From Sphingopyxis sp. USTB-05 (GTDB lineage: Bacteria > Pseudomonadota > Alphaproteobacteria > Sphingomonadales > Sphingomonadaceae), in the NCBI RefSeq assembly GCF_023822045.1, contig NZ_CP084712.1:2666001-2730000 (forward strand): a DNA stretch of 64,000 nt, in the 5' to 3' direction. The position numbers and the translations under genes are program-made. The notes beneath the pieces are model-generated. The model had not been told where the DNA came from and made no database searches. It saw only the letters and a program-made list of their open reading frames with translations. Positions 29,303 through 38,021 of the stretch are shown here, in pieces (positions within the stretch are counted from its first letter, which is position 1; the number at the start of each line of letters is the position of its first letter).

Positions 29303-30114
29303 GCCTGCGCCGCTGGCCCGTCACCCTGCTGGCCGCGCTCGTCGCGCTGCTGACGATCATGCCGCTGTTGTGGATGGTCTCGGTCAGTTTCATGGCGCGG
29401 GGCGAGGCGTCGCAATTTCCGCCGCCGTTGCTACCCAGCGATCCCAGCCTCGACAATTACCGCATGTTGTTCGGCACCTTCGGCATCGGAAAGTTCCTCG
29501 CCAACAGCCTGCTCGTCTCGACACTCGCAACCGCGCTCGCGCTCCTTTTTACGATTCCAGCGGGCTATGCCTTTGCCAAGCTGCGCTTCCGGGGACGCGA
29601 CGCGACCTTCGGCCTGCTCGTCGCGGCGCTGGTCGTTCCGGGGCAGATCGGAATGCTGCCGCTGTTCCTCGAACTGAAGGCGCTGGGACTGGTCAACAGC
29701 TATGCGGGCGCTCTCGTGCCCTGGCTCGCAGGCATTTTCGGCATCTTCCTCGTCCGACAATATTGCCTGTCGATCCCCGACGAGATGCTTGAGGCGGCGC
29801 GCATCGACGGCGCGAGCGAGGGGCAGATATTGCGCCACGTCGTTCTGCCGATCCTGACCCCCATCATCGTCACGCTTGCGCTGTTCGTCTTCCTCGGCAG
29901 CTGGAACGATTTCATGTGGCCGCTGATCATTTTCGCCGATCAGGACCTCTACACGCTGCCCGTCGCGCTCGCCGCGATGAGCCGCGAACATGTGCAGGAC
30001 AATGAGTTGATGATGGCCGGCGCCGTCGTCACCACCCTCCCCGTTCTCATCCTTTTCCTCGCGCTCCAACGCTTTTACCTGAGCGGGCTTCTGGCGGGGA
30101 GCGTCAAGGGATGA
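29299..30114 (+). CDS. Sugar ABC permease (MalG-like)
   Basis: 271 residues. The ATG at 29299 overlaps the preceding stop as ATGA, so the longer upstream frame is rejected. Six membrane helices; the EAA loop is EMLEAARIDGASEGQILRHVVLP near residue 165, and the WNDFMWPLIIF segment near residue 195 is typical of MalG-type permeases. It forms the translocation pore with the preceding permease. Confidence 0.94.
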   Translation: MSLRRWPVTLLAALVALLTIMPLLWMVSVSFMARGEASQFPPPLLPSDPSLDNYRMLFGTFGIGKFLANSLLVSTLATALALLFTIPAGYAFAKLRFRGRDATFGLLVAALVVPGQIGMLPLFLELKALGLVNSYAGALVPWLAGIFGIFLVRQYCLSIPDEMLEAARIDGASEGQILRHVVLPILTPIIVTLALFVFLGSWNDFMWPLIIFADQDLYTLPVALAAMSREHVQDNELMMAGAVVTTLPVLILFLALQRFYLSGLLAGSVKG

Positions 30115-30893
30115 ACCCATCCAGCAAGGACAGACGAATGACATATTGGACCGCGGCGCTGCTCGGGCTTGCACTCGCCGCATCGCCCGTCGCCGCAAAG
30201 ACGAAAACCCTCGCTCCCGTCGAAGGACAGACACCGCAGCAGCCGATCGAGGCGGGCAATTATCCTTATCAGCTATTCGTGCCCAAAGGCTATTTGGCCG
30301 ACACCACGAAACAATATCCGCTGCTCATCTTTCTCCACGGGTCGGGCGAGCGCGGCGACGATCTCGCGAAAGTGAAGGTCCATGGTCCGCCGAAGATCGC
30401 CGATCGCGACCCTTCTTTTCCTTTCCTGACTGTCTCGCCCCTGCTCGGCGCCGATCAGGACTGGGATATCGACAGGCTCGACCGGCTGGTCGACCATGTT
30501 GCGAAGACCTACCGCGTCGATCCTGCGCGCATCTACCTCACCGGCCTTAGCCGCGGCGGCCATGCGAGCTGGCGCTGGGCGATCGCCGAGCCGAAACGCT
30601 TCGCCGCGGTCGCGGCAGTCGCGGGGCGCGGCAATCCCGGCGAGGCGTGCCGCCTGATGGACCTGCCCGTCTGGGCCTTTCACGGTGACCGCGACGATGT
30701 GGTCGTGCCCGAAGGCAGCTTTAACATGGCGCGTTCGATCCGCGCCTGCGGCGGGCGCAAAGTGCGCCTGACCATCTATCCCGATCTTGGCCATAATGCC
30801 TGGGATCCCGCCTATGACGATCCGGCGCTTTACGCCTGGTTGCTCGAACAGAAACTTTCCTCCCCAACGATTGCCGACAAGGACAAAAAATGA
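30111..30893 (+). CDS. Secreted alpha/beta-hydrolase (esterase/PHB-depolymerase-like)
   Basis: 260 residues with a signal peptide (ending SPVAA), so periplasmic. The fold is clear: oxyanion region LIFLHGSGERGDD, nucleophile Ser in GLSRGGHASW (near residue 148), acid Asp in FHGDRDDVV and His in YPDLGHNAWD. It probably removes ester-linked acyl groups from the imported or periplasmic glycan; this is inferred from its place between permeases and glycosidases. The ATG at 30111 overlaps the previous stop; an alternative ATG at 30138 with AAGGACAG upstream is possible. Confidence 0.87.
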   Translation: MNPSSKDRRMTYWTAALLGLALAASPVAAKTKTLAPVEGQTPQQPIEAGNYPYQLFVPKGYLADTTKQYPLLIFLHGSGERGDDLAKVKVHGPPKIADRDPSFPFLTVSPLLGADQDWDIDRLDRLVDHVAKTYRVDPARIYLTGLSRGGHASWRWAIAEPKRFAAVAAVAGRGNPGEACRLMDLPVWAFHGDRDDVVVPEGSFNMARSIRACGGRKVRLTIYPDLGHNAWDPAYDDPALYAWLLEQKLSSPTIADKDKK

Positions 30894-32236
30894 CGCAGAC
30901 TGTTTTCCCCGACGATTTCCTGTGGGGCGCCGCGACGGCCGCCTATCAGGTCGAAGGGTCGCCACTCGCCGACGGCGCGGGCGCGAGCATCTGGCAGCGG
31001 TTCAGCCACGATCCGCGGCTGATGGCGGTAAAGGGCGACACGGGCGACGTCGCGTGCGACCATTATAACCGCATGCCGGCCGACGTCGCGCTCATGAAGG
31101 AGCTGGGGCTCAAGGCTTATCGCTTCAGCGTCAACTGGGGCCGTGTGTTGCCCGAGGGGATCGGGCGCGTGAACGAGCCGGGGCTCGATTTCTACGAGCG
31201 GCTGGTCGACGAACTGCTGAAGAATGATATCGAACCCTTGCTCACATTGCATCACTGGGACCTGCCCGCGGCGCTCGACGACAAGGGCGGCTGGCTCAAC
31301 CGGGACATCGCCGACTGGTTCGCCGACTATGGTTCGGTGATGTACCGCCGCCTCGACGGGCGCGTGAAGAAGTGGGTAACGCTAAACGAGCCGTGGGTAA
31401 TCACCGACGGCGGCTATCTCCATGGCGCGCTGGCCCCCGGACATCGCAACCTGTTCGAGACGCCGATCGCGAGCCACAATCTGATGCGCGCGCACGGTGC
31501 GGCCGTGCAGGCCTATCGCGGCGAGGGCGCGCACGAAATCGGCCTCGTCGTCAACATCGAGCCCAAATATCCTGCGAGCGACAGCCCCGAAGACGTCGCC
31601 GCGACCGCGCGCGCGCACGCTTACATGAATCGCCAGTATCTCGATCCGGCGCTGAAGGGCAGCTATCCCGCCGAACTCGCCGAAGTGTTCGGCGAGGCTT
31701 GGCCCGAATGGTCAGCCCAGGATTTACGGGACATCTGCCAGCCCGTCGACTTCATCGGGATCAACTATTACACGCGCAACGTCGTAAAGAACGACCCGAA
31801 CCAGTGGCCCGTCGGCGCGTCACCGGTGCGGCAGAACGCAACGCATACGACGACCGACTGGGAGGTCTATCCGCCCGCGCTCACCGACATGCTCGTCTGG
31901 TTCCGCGACACTTATGGCAATATCCCCGTCTATATCACCGAGAATGGCGCCGCCTTCTACGACCCGCCGACGGCCGGCCCCGACGGAATCGACGATCCCC
32001 TGCGCTGCGATTATCTGCGCACGCACATCTCCGCGATCGGCGACGCGATCAAGCAGGGCGTCGACGTGCGCGGCTATATGGCCTGGTCGCTGCTCGACAA
32101 TCTCGAATGGTCGCTGGGCTTCTCGAAGCGTTTCGGGATCGTCCATGTCGACTATGAGACGCAGGTCCGCACGCCGAAACGAAGCGCACGCTTCTACAGC
32201 AGCGTGATCGCGTCGAACGGAGGCAACCTCGGATGA
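30890..32236 (+). CDS. GH1 beta-glucosidase
   Basis: 448 residues, cytoplasmic (no leader). A retaining glycoside hydrolase: acid/base Glu167 in TLNEPW and nucleophile Glu351 in YITENGA. Other family segments are FLWGAATAAYQVEG, HHWDLP and the C-terminal SLLDNLEWSLGFSKRFG. It should split imported beta-linked gluco-oligosaccharides to glucose. It overlaps both neighbours by ATGA. Confidence 0.96.
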   Translation: MTQTVFPDDFLWGAATAAYQVEGSPLADGAGASIWQRFSHDPRLMAVKGDTGDVACDHYNRMPADVALMKELGLKAYRFSVNWGRVLPEGIGRVNEPGLDFYERLVDELLKNDIEPLLTLHHWDLPAALDDKGGWLNRDIADWFADYGSVMYRRLDGRVKKWVTLNEPWVITDGGYLHGALAPGHRNLFETPIASHNLMRAHGAAVQAYRGEGAHEIGLVVNIEPKYPASDSPEDVAATARAHAYMNRQYLDPALKGSYPAELAEVFGEAWPEWSAQDLRDICQPVDFIGINYYTRNVVKNDPNQWPVGASPVRQNATHTTTDWEVYPPALTDMLVWFRDTYGNIPVYITENGAAFYDPPTAGPDGIDDPLRCDYLRTHISAIGDAIKQGVDVRGYMAWSLLDNLEWSLGFSKRFGIVHVDYETQVRTPKRSARFYSSVIASNGGNLG

Positions 32237-33099
32237 AAAGGATCCTGATCCTCGCCGCCGCAGCGCTGCTTGCTCTTCCCGCGGCAGCGAAAGAACGCGC
32301 CGACCACTATCAGGCGATGACCTACAATATCCGGCTCGACCTCGCGTCGGACGGCGACAATGCCTGGCCGCACCGGCGGCAGGCGCTGACCGCGCTGGTC
32401 GCTTATCAGGCACCCGATTTCGTCGGGATGCAGGAGGTGTTGCAGCATCAGAAGCAGGCGGTCGAAGCCGACTTGCCCGGTTATCAATTCGTCGGCGTCG
32501 CACGCGACGATGGCAAGGAAAAGGGCGAATATTCGACGCTCGGCTTCCGCCGCGACCGCTTCACGCTGGTCGAATCGGGCACGTTCTGGCTGTCGCCGAC
32601 CCCGGCACTTCCAAGCAAGGGCTGGGATGCCGCGCTGCCGCGGATTGCGACTTGGGCGCGGCTGCGCGATCGCGCGGCGAAGCGCATCCTGCTCGTCGTG
32701 AACACCCATTTCGACCATATCGGAGAGGTTGCGCGGCAGGAAAGCGCCCGCCTGATCCGCCACTGGATCGACGGCCAGCGTAAAGCCGGCGAGACCGCCG
32801 TGCTGATGGGCGATTTCAACAGTCCTGCGACCAGCAATGCCTATGCGGCGATCGTCGAGCCCGGCAAGGGCGCGCTCAAGGACAGTCGCATCATCAGCCA
32901 CACGCCGCATTACGGCCCGCTCGGTACATTTACCGGCTTCAAGATCGCGCAGATGGAGCCGAGCCCGATCGACCATATCTTCGTCAGCGACGATGTGATC
33001 ATTCTGCGCCACGCGACGCTGACCGACCAAAATGGCGGCAAGCTGCCATCCGATCATTATCCCGTGCTCGCCGATCTGTGCATCGGCAAGGGTTGCTAA
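32233..33099 (+). CDS. Secreted endonuclease/exonuclease/phosphatase-fold protein
   Basis: 288 residues with a signal peptide (ending LPAAAK), so periplasmic. EEP-fold motifs: MTYNIRLD, VGMQEV (metal-binding Glu), NTHFDHIG, MGDFNSP and the terminal SDHYPVLADL. Members hydrolyse phosphodiesters or phosphomonoesters. It shares an operon with glycosidases, so a role in removing phosphate-type substituents from a glycan is plausible but unproven. Last gene of the operon, followed by a hairpin. Confidence 0.88.
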   Translation: MKRILILAAAALLALPAAAKERADHYQAMTYNIRLDLASDGDNAWPHRRQALTALVAYQAPDFVGMQEVLQHQKQAVEADLPGYQFVGVARDDGKEKGEYSTLGFRRDRFTLVESGTFWLSPTPALPSKGWDAALPRIATWARLRDRAAKRILLVVNTHFDHIGEVARQESARLIRHWIDGQRKAGETAVLMGDFNSPATSNAYAAIVEPGKGALKDSRIISHTPHYGPLGTFTGFKIAQMEPSPIDHIFVSDDVIILRHATLTDQNGGKLPSDHYPVLADLCIGKGC

Positions 33100-33109
33100 A
33101 AGCGCTAAC

Positions 33110-33137
33110 GGCCATCCCGGCAAGGGCCGGGGTGGCC
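33110..33137. terminator. Hairpin between convergent operon ends
   Basis: GGCCATCCCGG ... CCGGGGTGGCC, an 11-base stem with one wobble pair and a 6-base loop, between two convergent genes. It probably serves both strands. Confidence 0.6.
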
Positions 33138-33143
33138 CGAGGC

Positions 33144-34637
33144 TTATTCCGATTTTGCCTTGTCCAGCCAGCCGCCGGTGAAGCCGATGCGTTTAAGCCC
33201 GCGCGCGATATGCGGGTTCTTCCGCATCACCTTCCACACGAAGCCGCTGCGGTGATTTTCCATCATCGCAAGGATGGGGCCCTGATCGATGCCAAGATAG
33301 TCGTTCGCGACCCAGCCGTGAACGGGATCGACCTCGCCCGAGTGCGAACCCACATCAGTGAAGGTGAAGCTGGGGTTGAAGGCGTCCTTGAAGCCGTAGC
33401 GGGCATAAAGCCGCGTTCCATATTGCTTGCGCATCGCCATCAGCGCGGGAATGGCGACTTCGGGTGCGAAGGCGACCGAACCGCCCGCCGCGGTCGGCAC
33501 GACGGTGCCGTCGTCGACGACGCGGATCGCGCTGACGCCGCGCGCCATGTACGTATTGAAGTTCCGCGGCGTGCCGTTCACGACGAGCTTACCCTCGGAA
33601 TAGGTTGGCCCGTCCGATGCGGTCCAGCCCCAGATATCGGCGCTGTAGCCCGTCCATTTGTTCGGATTGTCGGCGCCATAGGCGCGCTGCGCCAGCGTCG
33701 CGCGGCGGCTGTTCTCGAAATAGTCGATGCCCTTGCCGCGCATGAAATCATCCCGGATACCGCGGAAATCGACCCAGACATGGCTATATTGGTGCCCGAA
33801 CATCGGTTCGAACTGCAGGTGCTGCTGTCCGTAGAAGCTGCCCCAATCCTTTTCGAGATCGGCGGCCCAGCCCTTGTCCCAAGCGTCCTTCCCGACAGGA
33901 TGCGTCGGCGAACCCAGCGCGAGGATATAGACGAGCATGCCTTCGTTATAGCCCACCCAGTCGTGCGTCTCGAAGCCCTTCTCCGGCTTCCATCCCATCG
34001 TGATGCCGTGCGAGCCCGGCAGGTTCTGCGCCTCGGTCCCGGTGTTGGTGCGCTGAACGAAGGTCCAGTCGACGCGTGTGTAGATCTTCTCGGCAAGCTC
34101 GCGAATCTCGGCCTCGATCGGATCGTTCCGGTCATAATAGCTTTGCGCGAACAGCGCGCCGCCAAGGAACAGGCTGGTGTCGACGGTCGAAAGCTCGTTC
34201 GTCCTGTACCGCGTGCCGTCGTCATTCTTCAGAAAGTGATAGAAAAAGCCCTTGTAGCCGGTGGTGCCCGCCGCTGCGGGCCCCTGCGGCGCGTTCCAGT
34301 AGAAACGCAGGCAATCGCGCGTGCGCATCGCCGCCTCGGCGCGCGTCACATAGCCGCGCTCTGCACCGATGCCATAGGCGGTGAGCGCAAAACCCGTCGC
34401 CGCGATCGACGAGAAGGGCTTGCTCGGCCAGCGATCGGGCGCAAGGCAGCGCTCGGTGTCCGTCGTATCCCAAAAATAGCGGAAGGTGCGTTCGGTCAGC
34501 TCTTCCGAAAAGGCCGCCTCGGTGATCGGCGGCAGGCTGGTCGTCGCGGGAGTAGCGGTGGACGGCGCCGGGTTGGCGGCACAAGCGGCGGTCAGCGCGA
34601 CCAGGGGCAGAATAAAAGCCCCGCTGCGGAACGACAT
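33144..34637 (-). CDS. Glucoamylase-family lipoprotein (GH144-like, possible endo-beta-1,2-glucanase)
   Basis: 497 residues. I start at the ATG at 34637, with GGAG upstream; a TTG four codons earlier is less likely. The leader has a lipobox-like LTAAC, so an outer-membrane or periplasmic lipoprotein. The (alpha/alpha)6-type pattern (ERTFRYFWD, SIAATGFALTAYGIGAERGY, ELSTVDTSLFLGGALFA, FGHQYSHVWVDFR) matches the PF10091 glucoamylase-like family, which includes GH144 endo-beta-1,2-glucanases. It lies convergent to the transport operon and behind a TonB receptor. Membership is fairly sure, beta-1,2 specificity is inference. Confidence 0.8.
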   Translation of the reverse strand: MSFRSGAFILPLVALTAACAANPAPSTATPATTSLPPITEAAFSEELTERTFRYFWDTTDTERCLAPDRWPSKPFSSIAATGFALTAYGIGAERGYVTRAEAAMRTRDCLRFYWNAPQGPAAAGTTGYKGFFYHFLKNDDGTRYRTNELSTVDTSLFLGGALFAQSYYDRNDPIEAEIRELAEKIYTRVDWTFVQRTNTGTEAQNLPGSHGITMGWKPEKGFETHDWVGYNEGMLVYILALGSPTHPVGKDAWDKGWAADLEKDWGSFYGQQHLQFEPMFGHQYSHVWVDFRGIRDDFMRGKGIDYFENSRRATLAQRAYGADNPNKWTGYSADIWGWTASDGPTYSEGKLVVNGTPRNFNTYMARGVSAIRVVDDGTVVPTAAGGSVAFAPEVAIPALMAMRKQYGTRLYARYGFKDAFNPSFTFTDVGSHSGEVDPVHGWVANDYLGIDQGPILAMMENHRSGFVWKVMRKNPHIARGLKRIGFTGGWLDKAKSE

Positions 34638-34654
34638 TTTATACTCCAAAAGTG

Positions 34655-34695
34655 AGGCGCCCGGCCCGCGGGAGGGGGGTGCAGGCCGGGCGCCT
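34655..34695 (-). terminator. Terminator-like hairpin after the TonB receptor gene
   Basis: Perfect 12-base stem AGGCGCCCGGCC / GGCCGGGCGCCT with a 17-base loop, 10 bases after the receptor stop. It probably limits read-through into the glucoamylase-like gene. Confidence 0.65.
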
Positions 34696-34705
34696 TGTCA
34701 GCCGG

Positions 34706-37700
34706 TCAGAATTGGAAACCGGCCGATAGCTTAATCGTCCGCGGAGGACCATCCAAACCCAGATCATTCTGGTTACGCAGCCCGGTGATGGCGCTGAAGC
34801 CGCTGTAGTTGCGATCGTTGAACAGGTTGATGATGTCGACGCGGAAGCGCAGCCGCGATTCCTCGGTCAGGAAACGCAACGGGACATATTTGGTGATCGA
34901 CAGGTCCATCTGGCGATAGCCCCAGCGATCTCCGTTGCCCTCGGTCTCGATCGAGGTCACCGTCCGGCTGGGCGGGACGCCGCCGACACCCGGCGTGCCG
35001 ACGAGCTGCGCGAGATATTTCGGCGACGCGATCTGGAACTTGCCCGACAGCGTGATGCCGAACGGAACGTCGACCGAACCCGCCATCACGAAGCGGTGCT
35101 TGCGCGTACCGGTCGCGGCGATGAATGGATAGTCTTCGATGCCAGGGAAATCGAGCGCGAACACTTCGCCGAGCTGCCGGTTCTCCTCGGCATCGGTGAA
35201 GGTGTATGTTGCGTCGAGGCTCCACGGCGAGAATTGGGTATAGCGCTTCGTCAGCTTGAAATAGGCCGTGTTCGCGCGCGTTTCGATCCCGTTGGTGCCG
35301 AGAATGATGCTGCCGAACGGCGCCGGTGCGAAACCGAAGGGCGAATCCGGATTTCCACTCGGCGGGAAGAAGCTGCCGTCGGGACGGCGGTTGCCGAGCA
35401 CATAGGCGAAACCGTCGTGGCTTTCGACATAGCTGTAGCCCGCTTCAAGATCGAGCAGATTGAAGCGGCCACGAACCCCCAGGCTGAACTGGTCCGAATA
35501 GGGGGTCTTGAGATCATTCTTGATGAACCGCAATTCGCGCCCGGCCCCAGCCGGCAGACCCGCAATCAGCGCGTCGCGGCCCGCCTGCGTCAGATAGACC
35601 GGATTCCACGCGATACAGGTTGCGCTGGGCGCGCAAACATTGGTCGTGTCGCCGGGATTATTGAAATTGAAGGTGCGGCCCGCGAACAGGCCCTGCGCCA
35701 GTTCCTGCTGGATGAAATCGAACTGGGTGCGGTCATAGGAGCGGCCGTAACCGCCGAAGATCGAGAAGCGCTTCTCGTCATCGAGCGCATATGTGAAGCC
35801 GAGCCGCGGCTGCCATGCGCCCTTGAATGCCTTCCGTTCGTTGCCCGTCGAGATGAAGTCGTCGATGTCGAAATTTGCGTTGCGCAGGTTCGCATAGGGC
35901 GGCGTGACCGTCCCGTTGGCAGCAGTGTAGGATGCACGACCCGCGACGAATTCCGCAATCGCCGGGTCATGCTTATAATTGAGGAACGCAGGCGTCCGTT
36001 CATAATCCCAACGGAGGCCGATATTGAGCGTCAAACGATCGTCGATTTCCCAATCGTCCTGCGCATAGAGGCCGAGCTGAAAGTTTTTCGACCTGATGTC
36101 GGGATCACCCCCGTCCACCGGCGCACTGAACGTCATGCGGTAGGGAATCGTATCATTGAACGCGCCACCAGGTGCATATAGCGCGTTATAGGTGAAGACC
36201 GGATTCACGCCATTTTGCGTGTTGGTGTTAAGTTCGATCCACTTCGCCTTCACGCCAACCTTGAACGTATGGCTGTCGAGCCCGGTCCAGGTGAAATCGT
36301 TCGAGACCTGCCAACCCTTCTGACCCTTGTCCTGGAAATTGGTGCCCGCACCGACGCGGAGAATATCGCCGCGACGGGTTCCCGTAACCGGCGGTGTGTT
36401 CGGCACCGTCACGTTGAACAGCGACACATTGCCGAAGTTGAGCGGACGAGGATTCCAGGTCACATCCTCATAGGCAACTTTGAAGTCGTTCACCCACGTG
36501 TCCGCTGTATGCTCCCAGCGAGCAAGGCCGCGCCATTCCTTGACCTTCGTTATCGTCGCCGTCTCTTCGGCGGCGAAACCATTGTTGAGTTCCTCGCCGC
36601 TCTCGTCGCGATATTTGAGCGAGAATTCGAACAGGTCGTTCGAGGTCGGGGTGAAATTGATCTTCCCGAAATAGAGGTCTTCGTTAAACGCCGAGGTCCG
36701 GGCGCCAAAAGCGCTCTGATATCGATCGGGGAAAAAGCTCGTCGGCAGGTCGAGACCTGGCTTGATCTCGCGCGGCTCAACCCGGCGCTTGCCCTCATAG
36801 GTCACGAAGAAGTGCAGCACGTCCTTGATGATCGGGCCGCCCAGCGCGCCACCGAATTGCGTGTCCTTGGTCCGCACCTTGGGAATATAGGTCGGGAAAT
36901 TCTCGCGCGGCAGCCGGTCGCGAAGGCTCTGGTTGGTGAAGTCGTAGAAACCTTCGCCGTGGAATTCGTTGGTGCCCGATTTGGTCACCGCGGTGATGGC
37001 AACAGAGCTGACCTGGTCGAACTCCGCCTTATAGTTCGACGAGATGACGCGATATTCGCCGATCGCAAGCTGCGGGAACGGGTTGCCCTGCGTCGAATCC
37101 TGTCCGCTGATACCGCCCTTCAGCACATAGTCCTTCTGCCCGATGCCATCGATGAAGATGTTGATCGCATTGGCGCCCTGCGCACCGCCGCGCAGGCTTG
37201 TCTGGCCTGCACTGTTGGTGAGGAACTGAACGCCCGGGGCAAGGTCGGCAAAGGCAAGGAAGTTGCGATTGTTCTGCGGCAAAACTTCGATCAAGCGCCG
37301 CGAAATATTGCTGCCGACTTCGCCGCCTTCCATCGAACGGAGACGGCTGCCCGTGACGATGATCGCATCGTCGCCGCCTTCGGCGATGTCGGGCTGCGAG
37401 AAGTCGAAGTCGAGCACCGCATTCTGCGCGACATTCAGCGCGAACTCGTCGGTCTGACGCTTGCCCTGTGGGGTCGTCAGTTCGAGGCGATACGTGCCGA
37501 CGGGCAGCGAGGAAAAGCTGTAGCCGCCGCTTGCCGTAACGGTCGAGGTGCGCGTCAGCCCGGTGTTGACGTTGACGGCGGTGACTTCCGACACGCCGCC
37601 CTCGGCCTTGACCGTGCCGCGAAGCGATGCGCCGGCGACCTGTGCATGCGCGGGGGCAGCGACGGCAACCGCCAGCGCCGCAGCGGCACTGCTCCATGCG

Positions 37701-37771
37701 AGCGCAGCCGCAAGCGAACGGGCGCGCGACTGGCGCGCGGAAACGGTCTGAAAATCACGCGAAAACTTCAC
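34706..37771 (-). CDS. TonB-dependent receptor with N-terminal carboxypeptidase-regulatory-like domain (Oar-type)
   Basis: 1021 residues. I choose the GTG at 37771, which has GGGAGG 5 bases upstream and gives a normal signal peptide ending PAHAQ; a longer frame adds an odd N-terminus. Residues about 45-120 form a beta-sandwich domain (ASLRGTVKAEGGVSEVTAVN..), followed by a plug (about 130-300; IIVTGSRLRSMEGGEVGSN) and a 22-strand-type barrel. It should import a glycan fragment across the outer membrane with TonB energy. It is divergent from the GH3 gene with a LacI-type operator between them. Confidence 0.92.
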   Translation of the reverse strand: MKFSRDFQTVSARQSRARSLAAALAWSSAAAALAVAVAAPAHAQVAGASLRGTVKAEGGVSEVTAVNVNTGLTRTSTVTASGGYSFSSLPVGTYRLELTTPQGKRQTDEFALNVAQNAVLDFDFSQPDIAEGGDDAIIVTGSRLRSMEGGEVGSNISRRLIEVLPQNNRNFLAFADLAPGVQFLTNSAGQTSLRGGAQGANAINIFIDGIGQKDYVLKGGISGQDSTQGNPFPQLAIGEYRVISSNYKAEFDQVSSVAITAVTKSGTNEFHGEGFYDFTNQSLRDRLPRENFPTYIPKVRTKDTQFGGALGGPIIKDVLHFFVTYEGKRRVEPREIKPGLDLPTSFFPDRYQSAFGARTSAFNEDLYFGKINFTPTSNDLFEFSLKYRDESGEELNNGFAAEETATITKVKEWRGLARWEHTADTWVNDFKVAYEDVTWNPRPLNFGNVSLFNVTVPNTPPVTGTRRGDILRVGAGTNFQDKGQKGWQVSNDFTWTGLDSHTFKVGVKAKWIELNTNTQNGVNPVFTYNALYAPGGAFNDTIPYRMTFSAPVDGGDPDIRSKNFQLGLYAQDDWEIDDRLTLNIGLRWDYERTPAFLNYKHDPAIAEFVAGRASYTAANGTVTPPYANLRNANFDIDDFISTGNERKAFKGAWQPRLGFTYALDDEKRFSIFGGYGRSYDRTQFDFIQQELAQGLFAGRTFNFNNPGDTTNVCAPSATCIAWNPVYLTQAGRDALIAGLPAGAGRELRFIKNDLKTPYSDQFSLGVRGRFNLLDLEAGYSYVESHDGFAYVLGNRRPDGSFFPPSGNPDSPFGFAPAPFGSIILGTNGIETRANTAYFKLTKRYTQFSPWSLDATYTFTDAEENRQLGEVFALDFPGIEDYPFIAATGTRKHRFVMAGSVDVPFGITLSGKFQIASPKYLAQLVGTPGVGGVPPSRTVTSIETEGNGDRWGYRQMDLSITKYVPLRFLTEESRLRFRVDIINLFNDRNYSGFSAITGLRNQNDLGLDGPPRTIKLSAGFQF

Positions 37772-37885
37772 AGCATCCTCCCTAATTGCGAACCCCGACA
37801 TTTTCCGCGCTCGCCTCATCCGCTGACCGGCCTTGCCTCCGGTGCAGCGACGAGTCGCGGGAAACCGCGCCGTTGTTTTTTTGAT

Positions 37886-37915
37886 TTGTAACCGGTTTCA
37901 CGATCACTGTATAGG
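37886..37915 (+). promoter_or_regulatory. Putative promoter of the GH3 gene
   Basis: TTGTAA (37886-37891), an 18-base spacer and TATAGG (37910-37915). The -35 box lies inside the LacI-type operator, so a bound repressor would block it. Pattern only. Confidence 0.45.
37887..37900. promoter_or_regulatory. LacI-type operator between receptor and GH3 genes
   Basis: TGTAACCGGTTTCA, sharing the TGTAACCGGTT core with the two other sites; one mismatch in the dyad. It can serve both divergent promoters. Confidence 0.78.
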
Positions 37916-38021
37916 GGGAAGCGACACAGACGGATGCGATCGGGGACCAGCCCGTTTTTGGCCGAAATTCGGCCAATCCGCGTGACAATGTATAAGCAGA
38001 CCCGACCGGGAAGGACGAATC

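Noticed and set aside
36215..37891. Plus-strand open frame of 558 codons
   Set aside because: Antisense to the first TonB receptor, with no recognisable domain.
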